A program made the position numbers and the translations under genes. 64,000 nt of DNA from Caldicellulosiruptor danielii. Lineage in GTDB: Bacteria; Bacillota; Thermoanaerobacteria; Caldicellulosiruptorales; Caldicellulosiruptoraceae. Numbering within the stretch: position 1 is the stretch's first letter; every line of letters begins with the position of its first letter. The notes below the pieces were generated by a model. That model ran no database searches. It saw only the letters and a program-made list of their open reading frames with translations, and was not told the origin of the DNA. The stretch spans positions 248,001 to 312,000 of the forward strand of contig NZ_CP139957.1 of NCBI RefSeq assembly GCF_034343125.1, read 5' to 3'. Positions 8,704 through 18,723 of this stretch are shown in pieces.

Positions 8704-9135
8704 TCACCTTCTAAAAAATTCTTTATTTTTTATACTTTCAAGGACCTTTTGATTGTATATTTCAGAATAGTAACTAAAATCAAGATACTCTCTGAGGACA
8801 CTTGCTTCAAATAAGCTTCTTTCTTCATGGTCTTTTAGAATTATCCCATCCTTGATTATGCTGTACTTTAAAAAAATATTGACATTTTTCAGATTTACAA
8901 TATCAACATCTCTTTTAAATAGAGCTTTTCCCTCTTCCATCAAAAGACCTCTCAAGATTGCTTCGTCAATCGCAGGGATATCTTCTTCAAACATAACTGC
9001 GATGTCAACATCGCTCATATTGTTAAATGTCCCTTTTGCAAATGAACCAAACAAATATGCAAACTTTATCGCACATTCTTTGTTTATCTTTTCAACAAAC
9101 TCTTTTGCTAAGTCTATGACTTTTTCCTGTTCCAT
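8704..9135 (-). CDS. mntA: MntA-family minimal nucleotidyltransferase (antitoxin)
   Basis: Predicted 143 residues. The segment LFGSFAKGTFNNMSDVDIAV carries the G-S-x10-D-x-D motif of minimal nucleotidyltransferases, and a third acidic residue is likely in KRDVDIV. Known MntA antitoxins use ATP to AMPylate a tyrosine of HepT and so silence it. First gene of the leftward unit mntA-hepT-nadE. The start is ATG; the adjacent upstream gene (the response regulator at 9205) runs in the same direction but ends 69 bases away. Confidence 0.85.
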   Translation of the reverse strand: MEQEKVIDLAKEFVEKINKECAIKFAYLFGSFAKGTFNNMSDVDIAVMFEEDIPAIDEAILRGLLMEEGKALFKRDVDIVNLKNVNIFLKYSIIKDGIILKDHEERSLFEASVLREYLDFSYYSEIYNQKVLESIKNKEFFRR

Positions 9136-9204
9136 AGCTACCGTTCACACAGCTTTTTTCAAACTCTTTCATAAAATTATATCACAAAAAAGAAAAAAGC
9201 GCTT

Positions 9205-10731
9205 TTATTTTTGCCTTTCCTCTTTAAACTTCCTTGGAGACACTCCTGTGTATTTTTTGAATATCATCGAAAAATATTTATAGTCGCTAAATCCAACCTT
9301 TTCAGCAACTTCATAAGATTTTAGGTTTGTAGAAAGCAGAAGCTCTTTTGCTTTGTTTATTCTCAGCTCATTCAAAAAGTCCACAAAACTTTTTCCAGTT
9401 TCTTCTTTGAATATTTTACAGAAATAATTTGGAGACACTCCGCAAACTTCTGCAATGTCAGAAAGAAAAATTTGGTTTGCATAGTTTTTCTCAATGTAGG
9501 TTATAGCATCTTTTATGATTTTTCTGTGCCTGCTTTCTTTTACATTCTGTATCTTGTCAATACAATAATGGACAAACTCTATTAGGCTCTTTTTCATATT
9601 TTTACTTTCTTGCATATTAAGTGAAAAAGCCATACTTTTGGCAAACTCATCTTTTAAAGCAGGGCAAATTTCTTTTGCCTTTGTCAAAATAAGGTCAAAA
9701 AGCTTCTTATAACTGTTTTCTATAGAATTTTTATCATCTTGTTCTTCCAGTTCTTCAAAAATCTTATTCACCAGCAAAATTGTCTTTTCCTTATCAAGAG
9801 CCATAAAAGCATTTAAAAGTTCGACTTCGTCTTCATTCAGCTGAGATGGCAAAAACTTACTATCAGTTGCACTTTTTAAAGATAAATGCAGCTGTTTTTT
9901 GCTTGATACAACAATTCCTTTTGAAAATGAAATCTTAACATTAAGATACTTCTTTGCATTGGATTTTATTTGATTTAAAAGCTTTTCATCTACTTCTTTT
10001 GGCTCACTCAAGTTTACTATCAAAATCAAGGTATTGTCACCAAAGCTACCGTAAAATACAAATCCACGATATTTTTCATAGATATCTTCTTCAATTAGGT
10101 TTGCAAGTAGATTTAGCACAAACTCTTTGTTCTTGTTCACAGAAGATTCCATTAACATAAAAATATCTTCAACAACAACCAAAATCACCTGAAAGTAAGG
10201 ACCTTCTAAGGAGATTTTCAAAAGCCTTTCTTTCACAGGGTCAAGTACTATTTCAGGGTTTGCAAACAGACTTTTTAAAAACGAAGACCTTAAAACATAT
10301 ATGTTCTCTTCCACAATGTTTTTATAAAGCATAGTCTCAAAAGACTTTTTCTGCTCCTCAATTATAGATTCCTTTAACCCGACAACTACCTTAATTAGCT
10401 CATCTGCGCTCACAGGCTTAAGAAGATAATCAGATGCACGAACTTTTAGGGCTGTCTTTAAGTATTCCACGTCGTCATACCCTGTAAGAAACACAATCTT
10501 TATATTCGGCAAACTCTGTTTTATGATCTTTGCAGCCTCAAGACCGTCCAAAATGGGCATTCTAATGTCCAAAAGAACAATGTCTGGCTGTTTTGAAAAG
10601 CAAAGCTGTGCTGCTTCCTGTCCATTTGATGCTTCTCCTACTATTTCAATTCCATAAGAGGTCCAGTCAATTGAAGATATTATTCCTTTTCGGATTACCC
10701 TTTCATCATCAGCAACAACCATTTTAATCAT
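9205..10731 (-). CDS. two-component response regulator, AraC type (YesN-like)
   Basis: Predicted 508 residues. Receiver domain at residues 1-~125 with acidic pair DD8-9, phosphoacceptor D55 (VLLDIRMP) and K of LKPVS. A ~270-residue middle linker follows, then two AraC-type helix-turn-helix motifs at the C-terminus (IFLSDIAEVCGVSPNYFCKIFKEETG and SYEVAEKVGFSDYKYFSMIFKKYTG). Such regulators, paired with YesM kinases, control sugar uptake operons. Its ATG overlaps the kinase stop (ATGA arrangement). The likely target is the divergent sugar ABC operon starting at 12727. Confidence 0.9.
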   Translation of the reverse strand: MIKMVVADDERVIRKGIISSIDWTSYGIEIVGEASNGQEAAQLCFSKQPDIVLLDIRMPILDGLEAAKIIKQSLPNIKIVFLTGYDDVEYLKTALKVRASDYLLKPVSADELIKVVVGLKESIIEEQKKSFETMLYKNIVEENIYVLRSSFLKSLFANPEIVLDPVKERLLKISLEGPYFQVILVVVEDIFMLMESSVNKNKEFVLNLLANLIEEDIYEKYRGFVFYGSFGDNTLILIVNLSEPKEVDEKLLNQIKSNAKKYLNVKISFSKGIVVSSKKQLHLSLKSATDSKFLPSQLNEDEVELLNAFMALDKEKTILLVNKIFEELEEQDDKNSIENSYKKLFDLILTKAKEICPALKDEFAKSMAFSLNMQESKNMKKSLIEFVHYCIDKIQNVKESRHRKIIKDAITYIEKNYANQIFLSDIAEVCGVSPNYFCKIFKEETGKSFVDFLNELRINKAKELLLSTNLKSYEVAEKVGFSDYKYFSMIFKKYTGVSPRKFKEERQK

Positions 10732-12462
10732 TTCAAATCACCTTCTTTTAAAGCTGGTTGTACAACAGTCACCTTTGTTCCAAGCCCTGGTGTGCTTTCG
10801 ATTTCTATACCGTATTCATTTCCAAACGCAAGTTTTATTCTGTCATTGACATTTTTAAGTCCTATTTTGCCATTTGTATCATTCTTCAGAGCACTTTCAA
10901 ATACCTCTTTTGGAGCACTAGCCTCCTGTGTCAGACACGATAAAATACAGCTTCTCATCTTTTGTAAACACTTCAATGCTTATTTTTCCCTTCTTCCCAC
11001 TTTTTTCTATCCCATGATAAATTGCATTTTCGACAATTGGCTGCAAAGCAAACTTTACTGTTTTATAGCATAGGGCTTGACTCTGAACATTTAACGAAAA
11101 TTCTATCAAGTCCTGGTACCTAACCTTTTGTATTAGGATGTAACTGTTAAGATGTTCTATCTCTTCTTTCACAGTTATGATGTTACTTTTGTTTGCCAAT
11201 ATGGACCTGAAAAGTTTTGAAAGTGCCTCAACGAGGATGCATGCTTTTTTTGCACCTTCAAGCCGAGCTGTCCAATATATTGTATCAAGTGTGTTGTAAA
11301 GAAAATGAGGATTAATTCTTTCTTGCAGGGCTTTTAACTCTGCCTCTTTTTGCTTTATTGTTGCAATGTAAACCTGGTTCATAAGTTCATTAAGTTTTGC
11401 AGACATGCTATTGAATGCTTGAATTAGCTTTGACACTTCATCATTTCCTTTTGGCTGCATGAATACATCAAACTTCTGGTTTGAAATGTGATCAATAAGG
11501 ATTCTCAGCTGCTTGAGGGGAAAGAGAATACGATTTTGGAAGAAAACAAGAAAAATAGATGCAGCAAAAAGCGCAACAAGGATAGTAATAAAAATATAAC
11601 TTTGTATAGCTCTGTTTTCAGCAACAAGACCTTCCTTTTCTACAAAACTTACAACCTTCCACCCAAGAGGCTTTATGGTAGAGTATGTGACAAGGAAGGT
11701 CTTGCCAGACAGTTTTGTGTAAAAAAAGCCCTGTTCAACATTTTCCATGGGTTTTGTAGAAATCATCTTGGAAAGATTCTTTCCGATTAAAGTCTTGTCT
11801 GTTGAGCTGAGAATAAAATAATTCTGGTTACAGATAACAAAGTTTTCAGAAAAATTTGAGCTCAAGTGTATTACCTCTTCAAACAAGCTTTTTTCATCAA
11901 TGTTTATCTCTAAATATCCAATCAAGTTTTTGAGGTTGTTAATATCTCTTATAGGGCGAACAAGGGAAATTACATAAGTTAATATTCCTGCCCTGCTTGT
12001 TATAACGTTTGGGTACCATTCGTAGCTCTGGACATCTATATTTGAAAGATTCAAAGTTTGATCTTTTATTCCATATGTATCAAATATAGTATTATTTTTA
12101 CCCATTATGTAGATGGAATGGATATATGGTTTTTCACCAACAAGGTATGTTAAAAAGTCGTTTACATGTACTCTTGCCTTTTCAAGTTCATACAAGTCAG
12201 TTTTAAAGTCAGATTTCAAAAGCTGTCTCAAATCACCGCTCTGAATAAAGTAAAGCGAAGCTTCTTTTATATCATTTGTAATAAGCTCAAGAGAGCTTGC
12301 AATCTGTTTTACAGTATGAAGATGCGAAAATGCAAATTTGCTTTCCACTATTTTGACAGATTTTATGTATGAGGCTATTCCAATCGGGAAGCTTGAAAGA
12401 ATGATGAGAAAAATTGCACATACCATAATTTTGAACTGGAGACTACCTGATATCTTTTTCAC
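10728..12462 (-). pseudogene. YesM-type sensor histidine kinase, frameshifted
   Basis: Two overlapping frames encode one kinase. The first (GTG 12462 to stop 10918) has a membrane helix near residues 10-33, an extracytoplasmic sensor of ~250 residues, a second helix (IFITILVALFAASIFLVFF), a HAMP segment, the phosphoacceptor motif NPHFLYNTLDTIYW (H near residue 385) and the N-box VENAIYHG. It then stops right after VSDTGG. The second frame continues APKEVFESALKND...GIEIESTPGLGTKV to 10728. Removing one base in GGAGGC near 10924 restores a single protein of ~577 residues. Either a real inactivating mutation at the ATP-lid glycine box or a sequencing error. Confidence 0.8.
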
Positions 12463-12726
12463 TTTACCGATTCCTTTCTAAAAATAAAATCTTTAAGATT
12501 AAAATAGCACAGAAAAAGCCTAAATAACAAGGGCGAAAGATTCCAAAAAGATAAAAATTTATAATTTTCGAATATTTGTTTGGAGAAAATCTTAAACGAA
12601 TAATGAAACAGCAAATGTGTTAAAATAATAGAAGTTTTAATAAGATTATTACCTACAAATTGCATAATCAAATTTGTATAATTGACAGTAGAAATGAAAT
12701 AAAAAAATGAGAGGGAGGAAAAATAT

Positions 12727-14076
12727 ATGAAAAAAGTAATATTGATTAAAAGAGTTTTAGCTATTTTGGTAGTTTTTGGACTTGTGTTTTCACTTGCTGC
12801 CTGCAAGAGAAAGACAGCTCAGCAGCCACAGCAAAGCAGCCAGAACAAAAACATTGAAGAAAAAATTACTTTAACGTTTACTCACATGTTTACAAACGAC
12901 GGCAGTGCAATAAGCACTGGTTTTTACAATGCACTAAATGAGTATAAAAAAACACATCCAAACGTGACAATAAAACAGGAAGCTTTGTCGCATGACACGT
13001 ATGAGACAAAGATAAAGACACTTGCTGCTGGTGGAGAGCTTCCAGATGTGTTTGTTATAAAAGGCTCAATGGTTGACCCATTTTACAACAACGGTCAAAT
13101 AGCCCCCTTAAACGATGCACTTGACAAAGACATGATGTGGAAGAATAGCTTCGTTTCAGGTGCATTCGACGACTTCAAAAGAGGTGACAAAATCTTAGGA
13201 ATACCAATCCAGGTTCAGCCAACATCCCTAATTTTCTATAACAAGCAGATTTTTAAGGAAGCAGGCATAAATGAGTTTCCGAAAAATTGGAATGAGTTCA
13301 AAGACGCTGTCAAAAAACTCAGAGCAAAAGGGTATATTCCAATCACTGCAGGAAACAAGGGAAAATGGCTTGTTGAGTCGTGTATTCTGAGCACTCTTGG
13401 TGACAGGTTCACAGGGACAGACTGGTTTGTGTCTATAAGAGATAGAAAAGGTGCAAAGTTTACTGATCCAGAGTTTGTAAATGCGCTCAGGGCAATAGAT
13501 GAGCTTGTTAAAATGAAGGCGTTTAACAGCGATATCAACTCGCTTGACAACAACCAGCAAAGGACTCTTTATTACAACAAAAAGGCTGCAATGTTCTTTG
13601 AAGGCGGCTGGGCAATTTCGCTTGTGACAAATGAAGCTCCAAAGGACGTTTTGGAGGCAACAGAGCTTGCTATAATCCCACCTGTGCCAGGTGGTAAAGG
13701 CAAACCTAACACAGTTTCAGGCGGTGCTGGCTGGGCGTTTCAAATAAATGCGAACCTTGAGGGGAGCAAAAAAACTGCTGCGCTGGAACTTTTAAAAGCG
13801 CTCTCAAGCGATGCGTATTCAAGGCCTATGCTTGAAAAGGGTGGTTTCCCGGCAACAAAGGTTACAAATTATGATGAAAGTAAGCTTTCTACTCTTGCAA
13901 AGAAATATCAGCAGCTTGCAAAGAATATAAAATATGTGCCTGTGTATGATGTTCAGCTATCGCCTGGTGTGATTGAGGTTATGAACAGCGGTCTTCAAGA
14001 CATGATAATAGGCACGCTTACACCCGAAAAGCTTGCTCAAAAGATTCAACAGGAGTACGAAAGAGAAGGAAAGTAG
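12727..14076 (+). CDS. sugar ABC transporter solute-binding lipoprotein
   Basis: Predicted 449 residues from ATG, with GAGGGAGG upstream. Lipoprotein signal MKKVILIKRVLAILVVFGLVFSLAAC has lipobox LAAC. The mature protein is a family 1 extracellular sugar-binding protein (LTFTHMFTNDG, GGELPDVFVIKG, GGAGWAFQIN, FFEGGWAISL). It would deliver an oligosaccharide to the two permeases encoded next. The nearby beta-mannosidase suggests manno-oligosaccharides (inference). It is divergent from the two-component genes, which probably regulate it. A hairpin follows at 14097. No ATPase gene is in the cluster, so a shared MsmK-type ATPase elsewhere is expected. Confidence 0.9.
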   Translation: MKKVILIKRVLAILVVFGLVFSLAACKRKTAQQPQQSSQNKNIEEKITLTFTHMFTNDGSAISTGFYNALNEYKKTHPNVTIKQEALSHDTYETKIKTLAAGGELPDVFVIKGSMVDPFYNNGQIAPLNDALDKDMMWKNSFVSGAFDDFKRGDKILGIPIQVQPTSLIFYNKQIFKEAGINEFPKNWNEFKDAVKKLRAKGYIPITAGNKGKWLVESCILSTLGDRFTGTDWFVSIRDRKGAKFTDPEFVNALRAIDELVKMKAFNSDINSLDNNQQRTLYYNKKAAMFFEGGWAISLVTNEAPKDVLEATELAIIPPVPGGKGKPNTVSGGAGWAFQINANLEGSKKTAALELLKALSSDAYSRPMLEKGGFPATKVTNYDESKLSTLAKKYQQLAKNIKYVPVYDVQLSPGVIEVMNSGLQDMIIGTLTPEKLAQKIQQEYEREGK

Positions 14077-14096
14077 TTTTGAAAATTTTAAAAAAG

Positions 14097-14136
14097 AAAA
14101 AAGAGGGGGAAAACTTTTTAAACTCCCCCTCTTTTG
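14097..14136 (+). terminator. intercistronic hairpin / partial terminator
   Basis: AAAAGAGGGGGA pairs with TCCCCCTCTTTT, followed by a short T-rich tail. It lies between the binding-protein gene and the permease genes, a common way to give more binding protein than permease. Confidence 0.75.
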
Positions 14137-14190
14137 TCTACCAATATAGTTTTTACATAAATTTGAATTTTAAAAAGGGGAGACTACAGC

Positions 14191-15075
14191 ATGGAAAGAC
14201 AACTATTTAAACCAAGATCAAGAGTATTCATTGCCTATCTTTCACTACCTGTTTTGTGGTATTTATTTGTTGTGGTAGTGCCACTTGTGCTGGCAATAAG
14301 GTACAGCCTTTATGAGTGGTCTGGCGGGCCAAAGATGAGGTTTGTCGGGCTTTCTAACTATGTTCAGCTTATACATGACTATGACTTTTGGTTTTCTTTT
14401 AAAAACAACCTCATAATAACCCTGCTTTGTATAATAGGCCAGATTGGGATTGCTTTTATTCTGGCAGCGATGATGACAACACGAGTTTTGAAATTCAAAG
14501 AGTTTCACAGAACGGTTATATTCTTGCCTGTTGTGCTCTCACCTGTTGTAATAGGCTTTATTTGGATGCTTATGTACAACCAGCAGATAGGCATTTTGAA
14601 CTGGATTTTAAGAGCGATTGGCTTGGGCTCACTTGTAAGGCCTTGGTTAGATGACCCCAAGCTTGTCATATACTCTGTTTCTGTGCCACTTATTTGGCAG
14701 TATATAGGTTTTTATCTTGTTATACTTATGGCATCGCTTCAGTCAATTCCCAAAGAGATTTTTGAAGCTGCAGAGATTGACGGTGCAGATGGTTTTAAAA
14801 GAACCATTTATGTTATACTGCCGCTTCTGTCAGACACGTTAAAGGTTTCAATTATGCTTTGCATTGCAGGAAATATGAAGGTGTTTGATCATATATATGT
14901 CATGACAGGTGGTGGGCCAGGCAAAAGTTCGATGGTAATGGCACAGTATGCATATAACAACTCATTTATAATGTTCAAGCTTGGATATGGTGCAACAATC
15001 TCTGTTGGGATTTTGGTCTTAAGCCTTGCAATAATCCTTCTTTCACGAAAGCTTATGGGGGGAAGTGAAAAATGA
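14191..15075 (+). CDS. sugar ABC transporter permease (UgpA/MalF-like)
   Basis: Predicted 294 residues, with AAAGGGGAG upstream. Six predicted membrane helices starting near residue 14 (LSLPVLWYLFVVVVPLVLAI). The EAA loop that contacts the ATPase is visible as EAAEIDGADGFKRTIYVILPLL at residues ~190-211. Its stop overlaps the next permease start, so both are translated together. Together with the following gene it forms the membrane channel for the substrate bound by the 12727 lipoprotein. Confidence 0.9.
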   Translation: MERQLFKPRSRVFIAYLSLPVLWYLFVVVVPLVLAIRYSLYEWSGGPKMRFVGLSNYVQLIHDYDFWFSFKNNLIITLLCIIGQIGIAFILAAMMTTRVLKFKEFHRTVIFLPVVLSPVVIGFIWMLMYNQQIGILNWILRAIGLGSLVRPWLDDPKLVIYSVSVPLIWQYIGFYLVILMASLQSIPKEIFEAAEIDGADGFKRTIYVILPLLSDTLKVSIMLCIAGNMKVFDHIYVMTGGGPGKSSMVMAQYAYNNSFIMFKLGYGATISVGILVLSLAIILLSRKLMGGSEK

Positions 15076-15911
15076 ATATAAAAAAGATTGCTTTCAAAAT
15101 AGGGGCGCTAATACTCAACATATTAGTTATGATACTTTCTCTTTCGGCTATATTTCCAATTGTGTGGCTTATTTACTCATCACTTAAAACTGAAAGAGAG
15201 TTCGCTTTAAGCATTGCTTCGCTGCCTGCGCACCCTACATTTGAAAATTATGTAAATGCAATAAAGACGGCAAAGATGCATATATACTTTTTCAACAGCC
15301 TATTTATAACAGTTATCTCTGTTATCCTGATTGTAATATTTAGTTTTATTGTAGGGTATTTTTTTGCAAGGTATCAATTTAAGGGAAGAACACTTTTATA
15401 TACAATGTTTTTGGCAGGAATGCTAATTCCTATTCATGCGCTTTTGGTGCCATTGTTTGTCCAGTTTAAAGTCTTTGGGCTTTTGGACAGAAGAATTACA
15501 CTAATTTTTCCTTATGTTGGTTTGGGTCTTCCAATGGCAATATTTTTGATGGAGAACTTCATAAGAGACATTCCACACGAAATAGAAGAGGCAGCTTATA
15601 TCGATGGTGCTACATTGACTCAGACTTTGTTTAGAATAATTCTTCCTATTTGCAAGCCCATAATCTCAACAGTTGTAATTTTAAGCGCTCTGTCCACTTG
15701 GAATGAGTTTTCGTTTGCTCTTGTTTTGATAAAAAGTGATGCGCTAAAAACACTGCCTGTGGGACTTACAAACTTTTCATCCCAGTACACTGTAAAATAC
15801 ACTCAGCTCATGGCAGCAATCACAATTGCAATACTTCCGGTTATCATAACATACCTTGTCTTTAACAAAAAGGTCATACAAGGGCTTGTTGCAGGTGCTG
15901 TTAAGGGGTGA
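15072..15911 (+). CDS. sugar ABC transporter permease (UgpE/MalG-like)
   Basis: Predicted 279 residues. The ATG overlaps the previous stop (ATGA). Six predicted membrane helices; the EAA loop reads EAAYIDGATLTQTLFRIILPI. The C-terminal LVFNKKVIQGLVAGAVKG is typical of MalG-type permeases. Second half of the heterodimeric channel. The beta-mannosidase gene follows 138 bases downstream on the same strand. Confidence 0.9.
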   Translation: MNIKKIAFKIGALILNILVMILSLSAIFPIVWLIYSSLKTEREFALSIASLPAHPTFENYVNAIKTAKMHIYFFNSLFITVISVILIVIFSFIVGYFFARYQFKGRTLLYTMFLAGMLIPIHALLVPLFVQFKVFGLLDRRITLIFPYVGLGLPMAIFLMENFIRDIPHEIEEAAYIDGATLTQTLFRIILPICKPIISTVVILSALSTWNEFSFALVLIKSDALKTLPVGLTNFSSQYTVKYTQLMAAITIAILPVIITYLVFNKKVIQGLVAGAVKG

Positions 15912-16049
15912 TAGTTTTCTACCTTTTTTGCTTTCTAAAATTATGAGATAAAGAGTAAAAATACAGACAGATAAAGTAAATGTGTAAAGTATTATAATAT
16001 AATCTGGACAAAACATATTGCAAAAAAAGAAAAACAGGGGGAGTTTACG

Positions 16050-18491
16050 TTGAGGATAAGCCTTGATGGAAAATGGAAATTTAGAGAGGTAGGCAGCCTT
16101 GAATACTTGGATGGCACAGTTCCAGGGTGTGTTCAACTTGATTTAATCAACCTTGGCAAGCTTCCAGACCCGTTTTACTCAGTAAATGAGGTTTTGTTCT
16201 ATTCTTTGGAAGAAAAAGATTTTGAATATGTAAAAGAGTTTTATGTTGAAAATCTTGACTGGCAGGTCAAAAAGCTTGTGTTTGAAGGGATTGATACAGT
16301 TGCTGATATTTATTTAAACGACTTTTATGTGGGCAGGACAGACAATATGTTTTTAAGGTATGAATTTGATGTATCAACCATTTTGCAAGAGGGGAGGAAC
16401 ACTTTAAAAGTTATTCTTTACTCTCCAATCAAAGAAGCAGAAAGACTTAAAAAAATTTACCAATCAAAATATGAGTATCCACATAGAAGCTGGATAAGAA
16501 AAGCTCAATATTCATACGGCTGGGACTGGGGCCCGAGGATTCTTCAGATAGGCATCTTCAGGAGTGTGTATTTGGAACTGAACAACGGTCTTGAGATAAC
16601 AGATGAGTTTGTCAAGACAGAACACTTATCAGAAGAGTTAGCAGTGGTCAAAGTTTTTGCAAAGATAAATTCATTTGAAAAGCCAAGAAGTGTTGAAATA
16701 GAAATTTCAGATGGAGAATATGTTAAAAAGGTTATACCAGATGTCTACAAGTCAAAAGAAGGATATTTTATTGAAGAGAGGATTGAAATAGAAAATCCAA
16801 AGCTGTGGTTTCCCAATGGCTATGGTGAGCCGCATTTATATACTTTTAAAATTGTTGTAAAAACCTCAAACGAAGAAGCAACACAAATAGTCACAACAGG
16901 CCTCAGGACTGTTAAGATTATAAAAGAAAAAGATGAATATGGCGAGAGCTTTATATTTGAAATAAATGGTATTAAGGTGTTTGCAAAAGGTGCAAACTGG
17001 ATACCTGCTGATTCTATCCTGCCAAGACTTACTGAAGATGACTACAAAGCTTTAATCAAAATGGCAAAAGATGCGAACATGAACATGCTCAGGGTCTGGG
17101 GTGGCGGAATTTATGAGTATGACTGGTTCTATAACGAGTGCGACAAAAACGGTATAATGGTCTGGCAGGATTTCATGTTTGCATGCGCAATCTACCCTGA
17201 TGAGTTTGACTTTTTTGTGGAGAATTTCAGAAAAGAAGCTGAGTACCAGATAAAACGCTTAAGAAACCACCCGTGTATAATGCTTTGGTGTGGGAATAAC
17301 GAAAACAACTGGGGTTTTAGAGACTGGTGGCACATAGGCGACCCGGAATTTTTGGGAAATAGAATTTACAAGAAGGTTTTGCCACAGATTCTATCAGAGC
17401 TTGACCCAACAAGACCATATCATATCTCAAGCCCGTATGGAGGTGAGCATCCAAACAGCGAAAAGGCTGGTGACAAGCACACATGGGATATCTGGGCTGG
17501 CTGGAAAGACTTTATTTACTACAAGCACGACAATGCAAGATTTGTGTCTGAGTTTGGTTTTCAGGCAGCAGCGCATATTGACACAATGAAAAAGTACATT
17601 CCTCTTAAAGACCAGACAATCTTTTCAAAAACTTTGAGAATGCACGAAAAACAGGAGGAAGGTTTGGAAAGGCTTATAAGATACATGGCAGGCTCAATTG
17701 GTCTTCCAAAAGACTTTGACTCATTTGTTTATCTTTCACAGTTTGTTCAAAAAGAGGCTATAAAACTTGCAGTTGAGCACTACAGGAAAAATAAATTCAG
17801 GACAGCAGGAGCACTTTACTGGCAGCTGAATGATTGCTGGCCAGTTATTTCATGGTCGTCAATTGACTATCTGAAAAGAAGAAAAGCACTTTACTATGAG
17901 TCAAAAAGGATATTTGCAAAGTTTTTGCCAGTTGTTGAGTATGAGGATGGAAAGCTTAAAGTTTATGTTGTGAGCGATGATTTAATGCCAAAACAAGGCA
18001 AGCTAAGTATTACAATCTGGAACTTTGATGGTCAAAAACTTTATGAGAAAGATCTTGCTGTAGAAATTCCTAAAAATAGTGTAATTGAGGTATTTTCTGA
18101 AAAAGTGGAGAACTTGAATATTTTAGAGGGTGAGTGGTTATATATACCCAAACATGTTGAAACGGCTGTAATTGGAGATAAGATAGACAGAGGGCTTTTA
18201 AGAAGCATAGTTTTTGTGAGCCTTTTTGTTGACCAGATAGAGTACGAAAACTACTTTGTATTTGAAAAGCCAATAAACCTCGAGCTAAAACCCAGTCAGT
18301 TTGAATATGAAATAAAAGATGACTATATTGTAATAAAACCCAAAACTCCTGCAGTTTGCCTTATAATTGAAACCGATAAAGATGTAGAAGACAACTTCAT
18401 CTTTGCAAGACCTGAAAAGGAATACAAGATTTGTTTGAACGGCGCTCAGGTGAGCAGGGTTTGTGATTTGGTTGAGATGCTGATAAGGTAA
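16050..18491 (+). CDS. beta-mannosidase, glycoside hydrolase family 2
   Basis: Predicted 813 residues from TTG 16050, with GGGGGAG 7 bases upstream. The N-terminal jelly-roll (ISLDGKWKFREVG...VPGCVQLDL) and immunoglobulin-like domains precede a TIM barrel. Acid/base E418 is in WCGNNENNW and nucleophile E501 in FVSEFGFQ, both typical of GH2 beta-mannosidases rather than beta-galactosidases. There is no signal peptide, so it should act in the cytoplasm, releasing mannose from the non-reducing ends of imported manno-oligosaccharides. It follows the sugar permease genes, which supports that substrate. Confidence 0.92.
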   Translation: MRISLDGKWKFREVGSLEYLDGTVPGCVQLDLINLGKLPDPFYSVNEVLFYSLEEKDFEYVKEFYVENLDWQVKKLVFEGIDTVADIYLNDFYVGRTDNMFLRYEFDVSTILQEGRNTLKVILYSPIKEAERLKKIYQSKYEYPHRSWIRKAQYSYGWDWGPRILQIGIFRSVYLELNNGLEITDEFVKTEHLSEELAVVKVFAKINSFEKPRSVEIEISDGEYVKKVIPDVYKSKEGYFIEERIEIENPKLWFPNGYGEPHLYTFKIVVKTSNEEATQIVTTGLRTVKIIKEKDEYGESFIFEINGIKVFAKGANWIPADSILPRLTEDDYKALIKMAKDANMNMLRVWGGGIYEYDWFYNECDKNGIMVWQDFMFACAIYPDEFDFFVENFRKEAEYQIKRLRNHPCIMLWCGNNENNWGFRDWWHIGDPEFLGNRIYKKVLPQILSELDPTRPYHISSPYGGEHPNSEKAGDKHTWDIWAGWKDFIYYKHDNARFVSEFGFQAAAHIDTMKKYIPLKDQTIFSKTLRMHEKQEEGLERLIRYMAGSIGLPKDFDSFVYLSQFVQKEAIKLAVEHYRKNKFRTAGALYWQLNDCWPVISWSSIDYLKRRKALYYESKRIFAKFLPVVEYEDGKLKVYVVSDDLMPKQGKLSITIWNFDGQKLYEKDLAVEIPKNSVIEVFSEKVENLNILEGEWLYIPKHVETAVIGDKIDRGLLRSIVFVSLFVDQIEYENYFVFEKPINLELKPSQFEYEIKDDYIVIKPKTPAVCLIIETDKDVEDNFIFARPEKEYKICLNGAQVSRVCDLVEMLIR

Positions 18492-18521
18492 ACTAAACAC
18501 ATCTAAAATAGAATATTCTTG

Positions 18522-18597
18522 TAACCCTCTCTGGGATGTAACAAGTTTTTAAGTTGTGTAAGAAAAAAATTTAAATGCCAGAGGGGGTTTTGTTTTT
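18522..18597 (+). terminator. terminator after beta-mannosidase gene
   Basis: AACCCTCTCTGG pairs with CCAGAGGGGGTT across a loop of about 43 bases that can fold further; the right arm is followed by TTGTTTTT. Confidence 0.6.
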
Positions 18598-18641
18598 GGA
18601 AGCAGAAAAAAGGCAAAAATAAAATTAGTAAAATTGCTGAA

Positions 18642-18670
18642 TGCACAACAAGTCAGATATTTGATATAAT
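18642..18670 (+). promoter_or_regulatory. candidate promoter of the GH15 gene
   Basis: TATAAT at 18665-18670, with TGCACA (4 of 6 to the -35 consensus) 17 bases upstream. It sits ~50 bases before the ATG at 18724. Confidence 0.45.
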
Positions 18671-18723
18671 ATGGTTACTGCAAATGTTTGCGCAACAATT
18701 TGTATATGGGAAAGAGGGATCGT

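Noticed and set aside
15960..16003. Promoter upstream of the beta-mannosidase gene
   Set aside because: Two overlapping TATAAT hexamers are present, but no acceptable -35 lies at the right distance, so no feature is listed.
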